Positions 8,364 through 17,014 of a stretch of DNA of 64,000 bases are shown piece by piece. The notes under the pieces are model-generated. The model searched no databases. It saw only the letters and a program-made list of their open reading frames with translations, and was not told where the DNA came from. The position numbers and the translations under genes are program-made. The stretch is from Bacillota bacterium (GTDB lineage: Bacteria; Bacillota; Clostridia; DSM-8532). The stretch lies in the NCBI GenBank assembly GCA_023443745.1, contig JAEZTB010000042.1, positions 372,001 through 436,000 on the forward strand, written 5' to 3'. The stretch's first letter is position 1, and every line of letters begins with the position of its first letter.

Positions 8364-10253
8364 TCAATTGCATGGCTTTTCACTTTTATGTATTTGGTAA
8401 TCATCCGTTTCCAAGTCGATCTCAACAATCGTTCCATCGGAATAAACAGCTCTCTGCTTTCTATAATCCTCACTTAAAAAATCATGCCTGACCATCTCGA
8501 GCTTTGCCAATTCTGAATGAGTATCACAAACGATCTTATTCTTTCTGATCTCCTCATCTCCTGCCTCAATACCAAGATATCCCGTACCGCCATTTAGCAG
8601 GGCATATAAGAATCCGCTGTCGTTCTCAGGTATTCCCCAGCCGCCTTTTGTCAAAGCCCAGGGTATTACAATACACTCATGGTAAACAAGGTTAAAAAGC
8701 GGAACAGGAATGCCCTTTGCTTTTCCCTCTCCGATATCCGGATAGAGGGGATAGGGAGCATGATGACAAAGCTCCATATGCGGGACAGCCCAATCCACTG
8801 TTTCCTCGGAGCTTGCCAGAATACCCTCGGAACGTACGTATTCGAAGCATTCCGTTCTCTTCTCCATGCATTCTTTCCTTGTCATTTTATGCTTGCTGTG
8901 AAAACATTCATCTAAATAAACCACTGAAAAAACATCGAGATAGGTACCGGTTAACTCAACACCATTCTCCTTCAAGGCTTCAAAGTTTCTCCTGATATAC
9001 AGGGGTGCAAGCTGGGTGCATAAATAAGCCTGTTCTCCGCCATCCCATGTACATTCATAGGGTACTTTCCCGTTTATGTCATATATCGCCTGGTTTTCAT
9101 TAAAAGATTCAGCATCCGTGTAATAATCCCTGTATTGATCATGGGTAGCAAAAATATATCCTATTTCCTTGCATGAATCCGATAATTTTTTCATTTCTGC
9201 CCAGCCGCCTGCATCTTTACAGGGGGGGATTATATCGGGATGCATATTGTCATAGCCCTTTTTCCCCCAGCCATCCAAATGGACATAGGCCTTCTCGACG
9301 CCTCTTTTCTTAAGGCTTATCAATTGTTGAGCTCTTTCCATGAAGGTATGCAAGACCTCATTGCTTTCAGGATTTGCTCTGTCATAAATGAGGGACTCCG
9401 GCTTTCTATGGGTATAAATGTTGGTGTGTATGACGGGAGAGCCTACCAGCCGGTTCACATTCCTGTTTCTGATGGCTTTTTCTTCGAGTGTAACAAAGCT
9501 GCCGTTCTGTTTTACATAGCTTCTATATACCTTGCAAAGACTGTTGTAATCACAATCTGTAAGAAAAGAATACTTTATCTTTCTGGTATATCCAATTTTC
9601 CCAAGAGAGGAATGCCATACCGGATTAAGCCGGGTCGGTCCCCCTTCAGGATGTTCCAGCTCATATCCCCCATCCCACGGCGTTTCAGCTATAGCGATAT
9701 AGCCATAGCCATTCTCTATCTGTCCCCACCAGGGCATGTATGCGGCTCTTTCATAATATTGGGTCGGTTTAAGAGGATCAACTCTGACAGGCCAGTTATT
9801 TGGTATGATACAGCCCTGCATCATAGGAATAACAGAATAGGCCTTGGCACTCGGTTCTTTAAACTCGAAGGGAGCAGGCCATACCACTTTATCTATACGA
9901 AGATTTTCCTCATTGATCGGCGCCAGCTCCATGTGGAGATCATTGTATACAGAATCAATCCACGCCATTGTTTCGATTTCAAGTGGAATGACATCACCAT
10001 GATAATCCCAATTGGAGTATCTTATGCTTATTCCCTTACCTACGCCTGTAGTGAATTCTTCCGCATTGATGCTTTTTGCATCTTTCAGAAAAAGCTTCAC
10101 CGGTTTGTCCCAGAAAAAGAATTCCAAATAAGGATTAAAGCATGCATCCTGCTTCCAAATCTTTTCGCCTGCGTGTATCTCATAATAGGAATTGTTTTTA
10201 TCGTAAACCAACACTATTCCATTATTTCCGGATACGACTCTATATCTGTCCAT
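8364..10253 (-). CDS. DUF5696-type protein, candidate GH101/GH129-like TIM-barrel glycosidase
   Basis: This encodes 629 residues: a beta-rich N-terminal region (about 1-260) and a predicted barrel. The barrel carries HLDGWGKKGYDNMHPDIIPP (about 326-344) and THDQYRDYYTDA (370-381). It then has GTYLDVFS with Asp440 and, 43 residues later, ASSEETVDW with Glu483/484. The Gly-Trp...Gly-x-Asp...Pro pattern and the Asp-then-Glu spacing resemble GH101/GH129 endo- or exo-alpha-GalNAc enzymes and also the GH101-like gene at 17015-18394. I recognise the family as DUF5696-like, but the enzymatic role is inferred. A GAGGAG site precedes the ATG. It has no signal peptide and sits between the GH29 and GH95 fucosidase genes. 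Confidence 0.65.
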   Translation of the reverse strand: MDRYRVVSGNNGIVLVYDKNNSYYEIHAGEKIWKQDACFNPYLEFFFWDKPVKLFLKDAKSINAEEFTTGVGKGISIRYSNWDYHGDVIPLEIETMAWIDSVYNDLHMELAPINEENLRIDKVVWPAPFEFKEPSAKAYSVIPMMQGCIIPNNWPVRVDPLKPTQYYERAAYMPWWGQIENGYGYIAIAETPWDGGYELEHPEGGPTRLNPVWHSSLGKIGYTRKIKYSFLTDCDYNSLCKVYRSYVKQNGSFVTLEEKAIRNRNVNRLVGSPVIHTNIYTHRKPESLIYDRANPESNEVLHTFMERAQQLISLKKRGVEKAYVHLDGWGKKGYDNMHPDIIPPCKDAGGWAEMKKLSDSCKEIGYIFATHDQYRDYYTDAESFNENQAIYDINGKVPYECTWDGGEQAYLCTQLAPLYIRRNFEALKENGVELTGTYLDVFSVVYLDECFHSKHKMTRKECMEKRTECFEYVRSEGILASSEETVDWAVPHMELCHHAPYPLYPDIGEGKAKGIPVPLFNLVYHECIVIPWALTKGGWGIPENDSGFLYALLNGGTGYLGIEAGDEEIRKNKIVCDTHSELAKLEMVRHDFLSEDYRKQRAVYSDGTIVEIDLETDDYQIHKSEKPCN

Positions 10254-10293
10254 TAACAGCTCTCCTCGAAAATGTTTGTTTATGCGGATATGG

Positions 10294-11739
10294 CTACAGC
10301 CTCAGCTTGAATATCACGATTTCTCCAGCCTTCTCCTCAGGAGCTTCCAGTATCAGCCCTTCGTCGGTTAAGCATGAGGTCACAGGGCCTTTTCCCGCAA
10401 CAACCCCTAAAACATCTAAAGAACCCAAAATAGCCTCGACGATACCCTTATTCAAAATCTTTACACATATCTTCCGACTTTCAGGAAACCTCATTGAGAA
10501 AACATAAAGAATATCATCTTTAACTGTAAAGCGTATCTCTTCGGAAGTGAAATCAATAGCCGAATAATTGGTAGAATTCAAGCCGGGTATGATTGAAGGC
10601 CCTTCGCCGCATACCAGGAAAGGCCCTGTATCATAGATCGCTTCCCCATATGTTTCAAGCCAGTTTCCTATTGAAAGCAATATTTCCTGTTCTTCTTCAG
10701 GTATGGTTCCGTCGGCCCGCGGACCAATATTCAGCAGCAATGCCCCATTCTTACTGACAGTATCGATAAGATCACACAACACATCATATGTTGAACGGAA
10801 TTTATGACCTTCAATATATCCCCATGAGTCCTTTGTCATGGTTGCATCTTTTTGCCATAGCATCGCTCTTACATCATTGATCTGTCCGCACTCCACATCA
10901 AGCACGCCACATTCCACCGGCATGGCGTCATGCTTATAGTTAATGGCTACCTCCATGTTCCATTCCAGTCCACGATTGTAATAATAGGCGGCAAGCCTTT
11001 TTAAATACGGCTTGAACGCAAGATTCATAATCCATGTGTCAAAGTATAATACCTGTGGCCTATATTTATCTATCAGCTCGCAGGTACGCGCAAGCCAATC
11101 ATCGAGAAACGCTTTGTCCGGGGTACAGTCCATGTAGTCGTCATAGGACATTCTGATTTTAGCCGGGCCATAAAATTCAAGATTATCGGGAACATCCGAA
11201 TCAAATCTCATTCCTTCGCCCATAAAGAAATAATGCTCCGCGCGATGGCTGGATAATCCGAAAGTCAGCCCCTCAGACCTTACAGCTTTTTCAAGCTTGC
11301 CAATTATATCAATACCAGGCCCCATCTCCACTGAATTCCATTTTGATAATGCGCTTTTATACATCTGAAAGCCATCATGGTGTTCTGCAACAGGAACAAC
11401 ATATTGGGCTCCAGATGCTTTAAAGAGCTTTGCCCATTCCTCTGGATCGAATTTTTCACAGGTGAACATGGGGATAAAGTCTTTATATCCGAATTGCTTG
11501 TGCATCCCGTATGTATTGATATGATGCTCATACTCAGGGCTTCCTTGAACGTACATGTTTCTGGAGTACCATTCGCTTCTGAAAGCCGGTACCGAATATA
11601 GACCCCAGTGAATGAATATCCCAAATTTTGCTCTTTGGTACCACTTCGGGATCTTAAAATTCTCCAGCGAATCCCAGGAAGGCTTAAAGCTACCCTCAGA
11701 ATTCACTTGATCAATTTCCTTAAGAATCTTCTCTACCAT
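10294..11739 (-). CDS. Glycoside hydrolase family 29 alpha-L-fucosidase
   Basis: This is a 481-residue retaining fucosidase. The N-terminal barrel shows KFGIFIHWGLYSVPAFRSEWYSRNMY (residues 38-63), the VPVAEHHDGFQMY motif (116-127) and the expected nucleophile Asp234 in LYFDTW. NGALLLNIGPRADGTIP is the usual GH29 motif near the end of the barrel. A C-terminal beta-sandwich follows. GH29 enzymes release alpha-1,3/4/6- and sometimes alpha-1,2-linked fucose. The ATG at 11739 with AGAGAGGTG upstream is preferred over the in-frame TTG at 11760. There is no signal peptide. The gene is 38 bases downstream of an MFS transporter gene, which suggests coupled uptake. Confidence 0.93.
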   Translation of the reverse strand: MVEKILKEIDQVNSEGSFKPSWDSLENFKIPKWYQRAKFGIFIHWGLYSVPAFRSEWYSRNMYVQGSPEYEHHINTYGMHKQFGYKDFIPMFTCEKFDPEEWAKLFKASGAQYVVPVAEHHDGFQMYKSALSKWNSVEMGPGIDIIGKLEKAVRSEGLTFGLSSHRAEHYFFMGEGMRFDSDVPDNLEFYGPAKIRMSYDDYMDCTPDKAFLDDWLARTCELIDKYRPQVLYFDTWIMNLAFKPYLKRLAAYYYNRGLEWNMEVAINYKHDAMPVECGVLDVECGQINDVRAMLWQKDATMTKDSWGYIEGHKFRSTYDVLCDLIDTVSKNGALLLNIGPRADGTIPEEEQEILLSIGNWLETYGEAIYDTGPFLVCGEGPSIIPGLNSTNYSAIDFTSEEIRFTVKDDILYVFSMRFPESRKICVKILNKGIVEAILGSLDVLGVVAGKGPVTSCLTDEGLILEAPEEKAGEIVIFKLRL

Positions 11740-11777
11740 TGAAAACACCTCTCTTTTCAATATTCCTCATTAATTTT

Positions 11778-13253
11778 TTAAACTGCCCTTGTTCCTTCGG
11801 TTGTTAAGGATGGTTGTGAAGGATCCTCGTCAGATTTGATGTTCATGCCTCTGAGGATAGCGTTCTTTTCAGATATCTCCTGCTCAATTTGTTTATTTAT
11901 CGGAAACATAAGAAGCGGTACTATCCCTATAATCCCCATAACAATAGGCACCAATCCCGCACCAACTCTGATGCCCCAAATTGCGCTTTCTGTTTGAACT
12001 ACGGCTTTTCCATCATATCCGAACCAGCTTATTATATTTGTGAATACGATGGACTGAAGACTTAAAAACGTAGTAGCCATCAAAACCCCGATTCCGTTAA
12101 ATAAGCCCGTTTTTCGAGTTCCTGTACGCTGCTCGTTCTCATCAACAAGGGCTCCGCTTAATGGAATATTAGCGGTTCCGCTTAAATAAAGACTCAACAC
12201 GATGAAGGAATAACATATAACGGCTTGCCATCCTGTATTGATGACTAAAAGCCCTCCAAAGCCGATAAAAGCCGGTATGTAGGATAAAATAATAGTGTTC
12301 TTGCTGCCTATTTTTTTAATCAACGTGCCTATCAACGGCATAAGTGCAAGAACAACAATCCCGGGCAGTACATCGGCCAATGTCGCAACCAGCCCCGACG
12401 ACCTGAGCACTTTATCCATAAAGAAAAGAAAAGGAGTGAAATAGTAGTTCATGGATCCCCTGGCAATAACGTTGTAAAGGGTTATAGTCCAGAATGGTTT
12501 GCATTTAATGATTTCCCATGCTTCTTTCCATGTCTTCCTGATAGTGTGATGTACATCAGGCTGCTTAATATTTTCATATAACTCCCTTTTATCCTTCAGT
12601 GTACGCAGGGCAAAAACATAGGCCAGGGCATTAATACCTAATACTGCAATGAACACCGGGATAATCAGTGTTCTGTTGCTGTTGCCTACAAGTAGCAATG
12701 TGGGAACAATTGTACCAAGGAAGCCCAGCGCATTTCCGATATAAGCTCTGATAATTTCAACATCTATTCTGTCTTCTTTTGTTGGGGCCGCTATCAGAAA
12801 AAATGACTGGTAAGACACTGTGTAGATGGTATAAGCAGTATCGAAAATAAACAATTCCGTCAACAGCACAATAAAGATTACCCAATCCTGCCACTGCGGG
12901 CTTGAGAACAGCATGGCAAACGATGCAAACAACATAAGCGGCGCTGTTTTACGCATTAAGTAAACATATTTTCCTTTGTCAGGCCGATATTTAAATTTAT
13001 CCACATAAACACCAAACAGCGGATCATTAATCGCGTTCCACAGGTTAAAAAAGAAGTAAATCCAACCCACATACTTTGGATCCATACCGATAATATCAGA
13101 ATAATACTTCAACAGTGCATTATGAACAATGATGTTACCGATGGCCGATGCAGGACCCGGGAGGGCAAGGGCGAATTTTTCCTTTAGCGGTATGCCGCCT
13201 TTGCTGAATTGATAGCTGTTCTTTAAATTTCTAAAAGCATTTCGAATATTCAT
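11778..13253 (-). CDS. MFS sugar transporter, GPH (glycoside-pentoside-hexuronide:cation symporter) type
   Basis: This encodes about 491 residues with twelve predicted membrane segments. The N-terminal half carries GIPLKEKFALALPGPASAIG and DKFKYRPDKGKYVYLMRKTAP, and DRIDVEIIRAYIGNALG is like the central signatures of GPH symporters (MelB, XynB-type). It should import a sugar or glycoside with a cation. The ATG at 13253 follows AGGGGTGG; the longer frame from 13274 places that ribosome site inside the gene. It heads the transporter-GH29-DUF5696-GH95 unit, so a fucosylated oligosaccharide or glycoconjugate is a reasonable but unproven cargo. Confidence 0.88.
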   Translation of the reverse strand: MNIRNAFRNLKNSYQFSKGGIPLKEKFALALPGPASAIGNIIVHNALLKYYSDIIGMDPKYVGWIYFFFNLWNAINDPLFGVYVDKFKYRPDKGKYVYLMRKTAPLMLFASFAMLFSSPQWQDWVIFIVLLTELFIFDTAYTIYTVSYQSFFLIAAPTKEDRIDVEIIRAYIGNALGFLGTIVPTLLLVGNSNRTLIIPVFIAVLGINALAYVFALRTLKDKRELYENIKQPDVHHTIRKTWKEAWEIIKCKPFWTITLYNVIARGSMNYYFTPFLFFMDKVLRSSGLVATLADVLPGIVVLALMPLIGTLIKKIGSKNTIILSYIPAFIGFGGLLVINTGWQAVICYSFIVLSLYLSGTANIPLSGALVDENEQRTGTRKTGLFNGIGVLMATTFLSLQSIVFTNIISWFGYDGKAVVQTESAIWGIRVGAGLVPIVMGIIGIVPLLMFPINKQIEQEISEKNAILRGMNIKSDEDPSQPSLTTEGTRAV

Positions 13254-13335
13254 TGTTCCACCCCTCTGAACCATATGAATTTAATTAAACGATTGCTTTG
13301 CTGTAGAAATTGTATTATGCTATACTATACTTTTT

Positions 13336-14796
13336 TTACCAGACTATGGATTGGACAGCTCCTATGTCCCCGCCCCTGAGGAATAGATATCCTTTGTTTT
13401 CGGCAATTTCTTGCATTCTGCATTCATATTGATCTTTTAATGCCTCATAGGCCCTCTTTAAATCCGAAGCAAACAAGATGGTATCAGCCTCGATAGTTTT
13501 CCTATAGGCAAGACTGAAGCTGCCGTTTTTATAATCATAATGGTAGTTTAAAAGCTCGCCGCTTACGCTGTAAGGAAAGCTTTTTGAGAGAACCTTGAAA
13601 CAGGGCCATTTTTCCATTCCCCTTACGTAGCACCAGAAGCTGTCAGACCACCCGTATTTCTCATAAATATTGAATACATACTCTGCAGCAGGCTCAGTAT
13701 TTTCATAGGAATCATAAGCTCCCCATTCGCCTACTATGATAGGAACATTCAGCCTTTCCTGAGTCCTCCTGTGATTTTCAAAAATGAGACTTACGCGTTC
13801 ATTGTTGGGATAAGCTACATACGGCGTATCGGTTACCAGGTCGTAGCCGTGAGGTGAGAAAATAAGGTTTACTCCGTCGATATCCTCAATACCGCTTCGG
13901 GCTCCCATATTGCAAAAATAATTGGCTTCCATGAACAAAAACCGATCCTTGGAATGCTTTCTTAAAACCTGACTGATACGCTTCATAAAAGGATTATAGC
14001 AGGTTTTATCATATGTAATGCATAATTCTTCGAAGGAGGCTAAGACTTTGCGGTAGAGGTCAATATCGCCAAGAGAGGTTAAGATGTCTTCCTTGACATC
14101 AGGGTTGAGCCACAGGGCTCCCAGCTCTTCCAAAGACAGCTCAGGCAGCTTATCCGCTCCATAGGTCGCAAGTATTCTTCCAAACACCTCCTTGGCAGGT
14201 GATCCCATAAAGGGCTCATTCATCACATCATAACCAATGACTACAGCATTGCCTTTATAGCGTTCAAAAAGCATATCCCACATATTAACGTAATGAGTTT
14301 GAATACCGATACCGTCTTCAGCTTTCTTATCAGCCCAAAAATTGTCAAATGCGGCATGAACGGCATCACTTGTTATGTATGCATCACTCCATAAATTGCT
14401 CAGCACCTGGTTTTCAAAGCCATCAGTCAAGGTAGCCCACTCAGGCGCCCCATCGCTCATATTGGCACCGTACAAATCCTGGTGCATGTCGAGGTATACA
14501 TACATGTTGTGCTTACCCACAGTCTCGATCAGCTTGTCAAGCTGCTCCAAGTAGGCCTGGCTATAAATGCCGGGTTCTGGTTCTACCCCATCCCAAAATA
14601 TGCCTAGGCGGATAAGGCTGGTTCCCATTTGCTTCAAAACATTGAAATCCTCATCGGTCCAATTGTCGTAGTAATTCTTCTCCTTTTCCTTACATATAAG
14701 GCTGGCTCCTCTGAAAATCACTTCACGCCCGAACTGATCCATTATTTTTGTGCCCTTGCAACTGAATTTTTGATACGACTGCATCACCATATTCAT
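13336..14796 (-). CDS. Glycoside hydrolase family 5, endoglycoceramidase-like
   Basis: This encodes 486 residues with a GH5 barrel. The catalytic acid/base is Glu194 in IGYDVMNEPF and the nucleophile is Glu357 in IIVGEWGAYDS. YLDMHQDLYG (residues 101-110) and the SPHGYD segment match the endoglycoceramidase/endogalactosylceramidase branch, which cleaves glycan from ceramide. Other GH5 enzymes lack the MHQD feature. A small beta domain closes the protein. There is no signal peptide, which is unusual for an enzyme attacking membrane glycolipids, so the real substrate may be an imported glycoside. It lies 82 bases upstream of the MFS gene. Confidence 0.82.
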   Translation of the reverse strand: MNMVMQSYQKFSCKGTKIMDQFGREVIFRGASLICKEKEKNYYDNWTDEDFNVLKQMGTSLIRLGIFWDGVEPEPGIYSQAYLEQLDKLIETVGKHNMYVYLDMHQDLYGANMSDGAPEWATLTDGFENQVLSNLWSDAYITSDAVHAAFDNFWADKKAEDGIGIQTHYVNMWDMLFERYKGNAVVIGYDVMNEPFMGSPAKEVFGRILATYGADKLPELSLEELGALWLNPDVKEDILTSLGDIDLYRKVLASFEELCITYDKTCYNPFMKRISQVLRKHSKDRFLFMEANYFCNMGARSGIEDIDGVNLIFSPHGYDLVTDTPYVAYPNNERVSLIFENHRRTQERLNVPIIVGEWGAYDSYENTEPAAEYVFNIYEKYGWSDSFWCYVRGMEKWPCFKVLSKSFPYSVSGELLNYHYDYKNGSFSLAYRKTIEADTILFASDLKRAYEALKDQYECRMQEIAENKGYLFLRGGDIGAVQSIVW

Positions 14797-14950
14797 CTCA
14801 ACCTTTCATAACTTTATTTAATTGATGAAAGAAACAGTAGCACGAGTATACCTCCAAAAATTTCAGAAATTTGACATTAATAATCATAACCCGATGAAAG
14901 AAAACGAGAGTCCCGGAACTAATGCTTTATGCAAAGCTATTGCCCCCTTT

Positions 14951-16045
14951 TTAATTTTCAAGCAAATAGACATGTTCCACATCAATATGATGGCTTCCGC
15001 TTTTAACTGTAATCAGCGTACCGCCATTCATATCCTCGCTGTAATAGGCCGAATACCCTGACTTTAAACCAAATGTAAGCCTCACATTGTCATAAATGGC
15101 GGAAAGGCTATTATTATGATGGTGGCCGCAGAAGATATGGGTTGTGCTGTTCAATTTTTTTACCGAGTCAAATAGCCCCGTATTGATGAGCGGACTTGAC
15201 CACCCCTCACCTTCCCTGTTTATTCCGAAGGAGCCTTCCTGGCCTCTTTTAGCAGCCTCCTCCGCTTGATTGAATTCGGGAATTGGAATATGGAAGAACA
15301 ACATGGAAGGAACAAATTTCCCCACGTCAGGGTTGTGCTCGCCATATCGGGCTTCGCTCACCCCCTTGACTATCCATTCATACCATTTGATCTGGTCATA
15401 GTAGATAAAATCCTCCTGCTCACCTAAATCATATAGGCGTTTAATGTTGGAATCCATCATGATAAGCTCATAGATGATGTTTCCTTGAGGATCCTTCAAA
15501 TTGACTGAGTAATTACCTATGCCATGAATATTTGACGGGCCTTGTTTAAAAACAGAATTTTTAGCCTGCTCATATAAATTACCGATGGCCGCGCGGTCGG
15601 CTCTTCCTTCGGAATCATGGTTTCCCAAGGTGACCCCCCATAGTATATTGAACTGTTCCATATTTCTTATAAGTCTTTTTGTTTCTAATTCGGAAAAATA
15701 CCAGGATGCATTGTCACCGGTCGTGACAATAAAATCAGGCTTTGTTTCTCCAACTATTCTTTTTAGAAATTTCAATGTTCTGAAGTCCTTCCGCGGATCT
15801 GTTTCCAACTGAATATCCGAGAGCACAAGTATCTTGAAATCCTGGCCTTCCTTCATCTGCAAATCAGTAACATTTTTTTCGTCATAGGCCTTGTTCTCCA
15901 TCCAAACCTCCGTGGACGGCGTTCCGTAAAAGCGTATGTTTACGAACCATAAAAGAGCCCCGAAAAGAATTATGATGGACAAAAAAATATTAACAACCAC
16001 CTTTACCCATCTTATACCATAGAACTCTAAAATTTTCTTAAACAT
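14951..16045 (-). CDS. Membrane-anchored calcineurin-like metallophosphoesterase
   Basis: This encodes 364 residues. A basic N-terminus and one transmembrane helix (about residues 14-35, VNIFLSIIILFGALLWFVNI) place the catalytic domain outside the membrane. Metal-binding motifs are in the expected order: LVLSDIQLE (replacing the usual D-x-H), TTGDNAS, TLGNHDSEGR, FFHIPIPEF and FCGHHHNNS. That makes a binuclear phosphoesterase likely; the first His is replaced by Gln. The ATG at 16045 follows GGAAGGGTG. The gene lies 67 bases after merR and is probably co-transcribed from its promoter. Confidence 0.85.
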   Translation of the reverse strand: MFKKILEFYGIRWVKVVVNIFLSIIILFGALLWFVNIRFYGTPSTEVWMENKAYDEKNVTDLQMKEGQDFKILVLSDIQLETDPRKDFRTLKFLKRIVGETKPDFIVTTGDNASWYFSELETKRLIRNMEQFNILWGVTLGNHDSEGRADRAAIGNLYEQAKNSVFKQGPSNIHGIGNYSVNLKDPQGNIIYELIMMDSNIKRLYDLGEQEDFIYYDQIKWYEWIVKGVSEARYGEHNPDVGKFVPSMLFFHIPIPEFNQAEEAAKRGQEGSFGINREGEGWSSPLINTGLFDSVKKLNSTTHIFCGHHHNNSLSAIYDNVRLTFGLKSGYSAYYSEDMNGGTLITVKSGSHHIDVEHVYLLEN

Positions 16046-16112
16046 AAAAATACACCCTTCCAATATTCAATTTGTGAAGAAGAAATTTATGCTTAGATAA
16101 AAAGAAGTCATT

Positions 16113-16943
16113 TTAACTGTGATTCGTATTTCTCACAGGTACCCATATTTGTAGATGATTCCGCAGAACATTTTTTTGCAGAAATTGGTTGTAAATGTTT
16201 ATTTCCAGCGTATTTCCGCATATTTCATAACCGTTTGCCATAATCCACTGACAAATATCATCATAATCTTGAGCTATTTCATAATACTTATCCTGATTCA
16301 CGGTAATACACTTGAAAGCACAAAGCTCTTCCTGAAAGAACACCAGCTTCTTGCTTTCAGTATGGCATGGGCGTATTGAAATTAAGCCGTTATACAAGTA
16401 AGAATAGTACTGGGAGTTTTTCATATTTTCCGAAGATATGACAGTAACAATATTTGAAAAGGATGACCAGCATTTATCTGTAAGAGCCAGGTTCTTCTCT
16501 ATTTCTTCAGGCAAATCTCTGTCTTTGGAATCAAAGATCGATTCCGTCAGCAGCGCCCACATTTTTGGTCTTTTACGCAACGATGTGCCTTTTGATGAAT
16601 TGATCTGCTCTATACTCCCGCAAATCATTTTTGCTTTCTCTTCCAGCATCAGGAAATGCCGGATCTTTTCTCGGATAGACGCTCTCCCTTTCTCCAGAGT
16701 CTGCTTTACCTTTTCCAAATCTTCCTGATGAGTCAAAGCCCTTATCTCATCGAGGGTAAAGTCCAATCCTTTTAAAAGCTTGATGGTAGATATAATCTCA
16801 AACTGTCCGATATAGTAGAAGCGATATCCATTTTCATGAATTTCATGGGGCTTTAAAATATCAAGCTTATCATAGTAGCGGAGCGTATCAATGGTAAGAT
16901 CGAAAATCTTTGCCACTTCGCCTATTGTATAATACAGCTTCAT
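16113..16943 (-). CDS. MerR-family transcriptional regulator with GyrI-like effector domain
   Basis: This encodes 276 residues. The MerR winged helix is at the N-terminus (YYTIGEVAKIFDLTIDTLRYYDKLDIL, then a GYRFYY segment). A coiled-coil dimerisation helix (about 75-115) follows. The C-terminal part ends with VNQDKYYEIAQDYDDICQWI and a HLQIWVPV strand like the BmrR/GyrI effector-binding fold, which senses small hydrophobic or cationic compounds. AGGGAG precedes the ATG. Just upstream is a classical MerR promoter with a 19-base spacer (16972-17002), so autoregulation is likely. The phosphoesterase gene downstream is the other probable target. Confidence 0.9.
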   Translation of the reverse strand: MKLYYTIGEVAKIFDLTIDTLRYYDKLDILKPHEIHENGYRFYYIGQFEIISTIKLLKGLDFTLDEIRALTHQEDLEKVKQTLEKGRASIREKIRHFLMLEEKAKMICGSIEQINSSKGTSLRKRPKMWALLTESIFDSKDRDLPEEIEKNLALTDKCWSSFSNIVTVISSENMKNSQYYSYLYNGLISIRPCHTESKKLVFFQEELCAFKCITVNQDKYYEIAQDYDDICQWIMANGYEICGNTLEINIYNQFLQKNVLRNHLQIWVPVRNTNHS

Positions 16944-16971
16944 TTTTATTCTCCCTGTCTGTCTTAACTAA

Positions 16972-17002
16972 ATTATAAACCCTGGTGCTGCTCCAGGGTC
17001 AA
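16972..17002 (-). promoter_or_regulatory. MerR-type promoter with 19-base spacer and inverted repeat
   Basis: On the minus strand, TTGACC (-35, 16997-17002) and TATAAT (-10, 16972-16977) are separated by 19 bases, the overlong spacing that MerR proteins correct by twisting DNA. The inverted repeat ACCCTGG/CCAGGGT (16979-16985 and 16993-16999) fills the spacer. It lies 28 bases upstream of the merR start. Confidence 0.85.
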
Positions 17003-17014
17003 ATGCTTTTTTCA

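Noticed and set aside
9240..10256. 338-codon rightward open frame opposite the DUF5696-type gene
   Set aside because: Antisense shadow: low-complexity hydrophobic/aromatic product, no ribosome site, and the leftward frame has clear family motifs.
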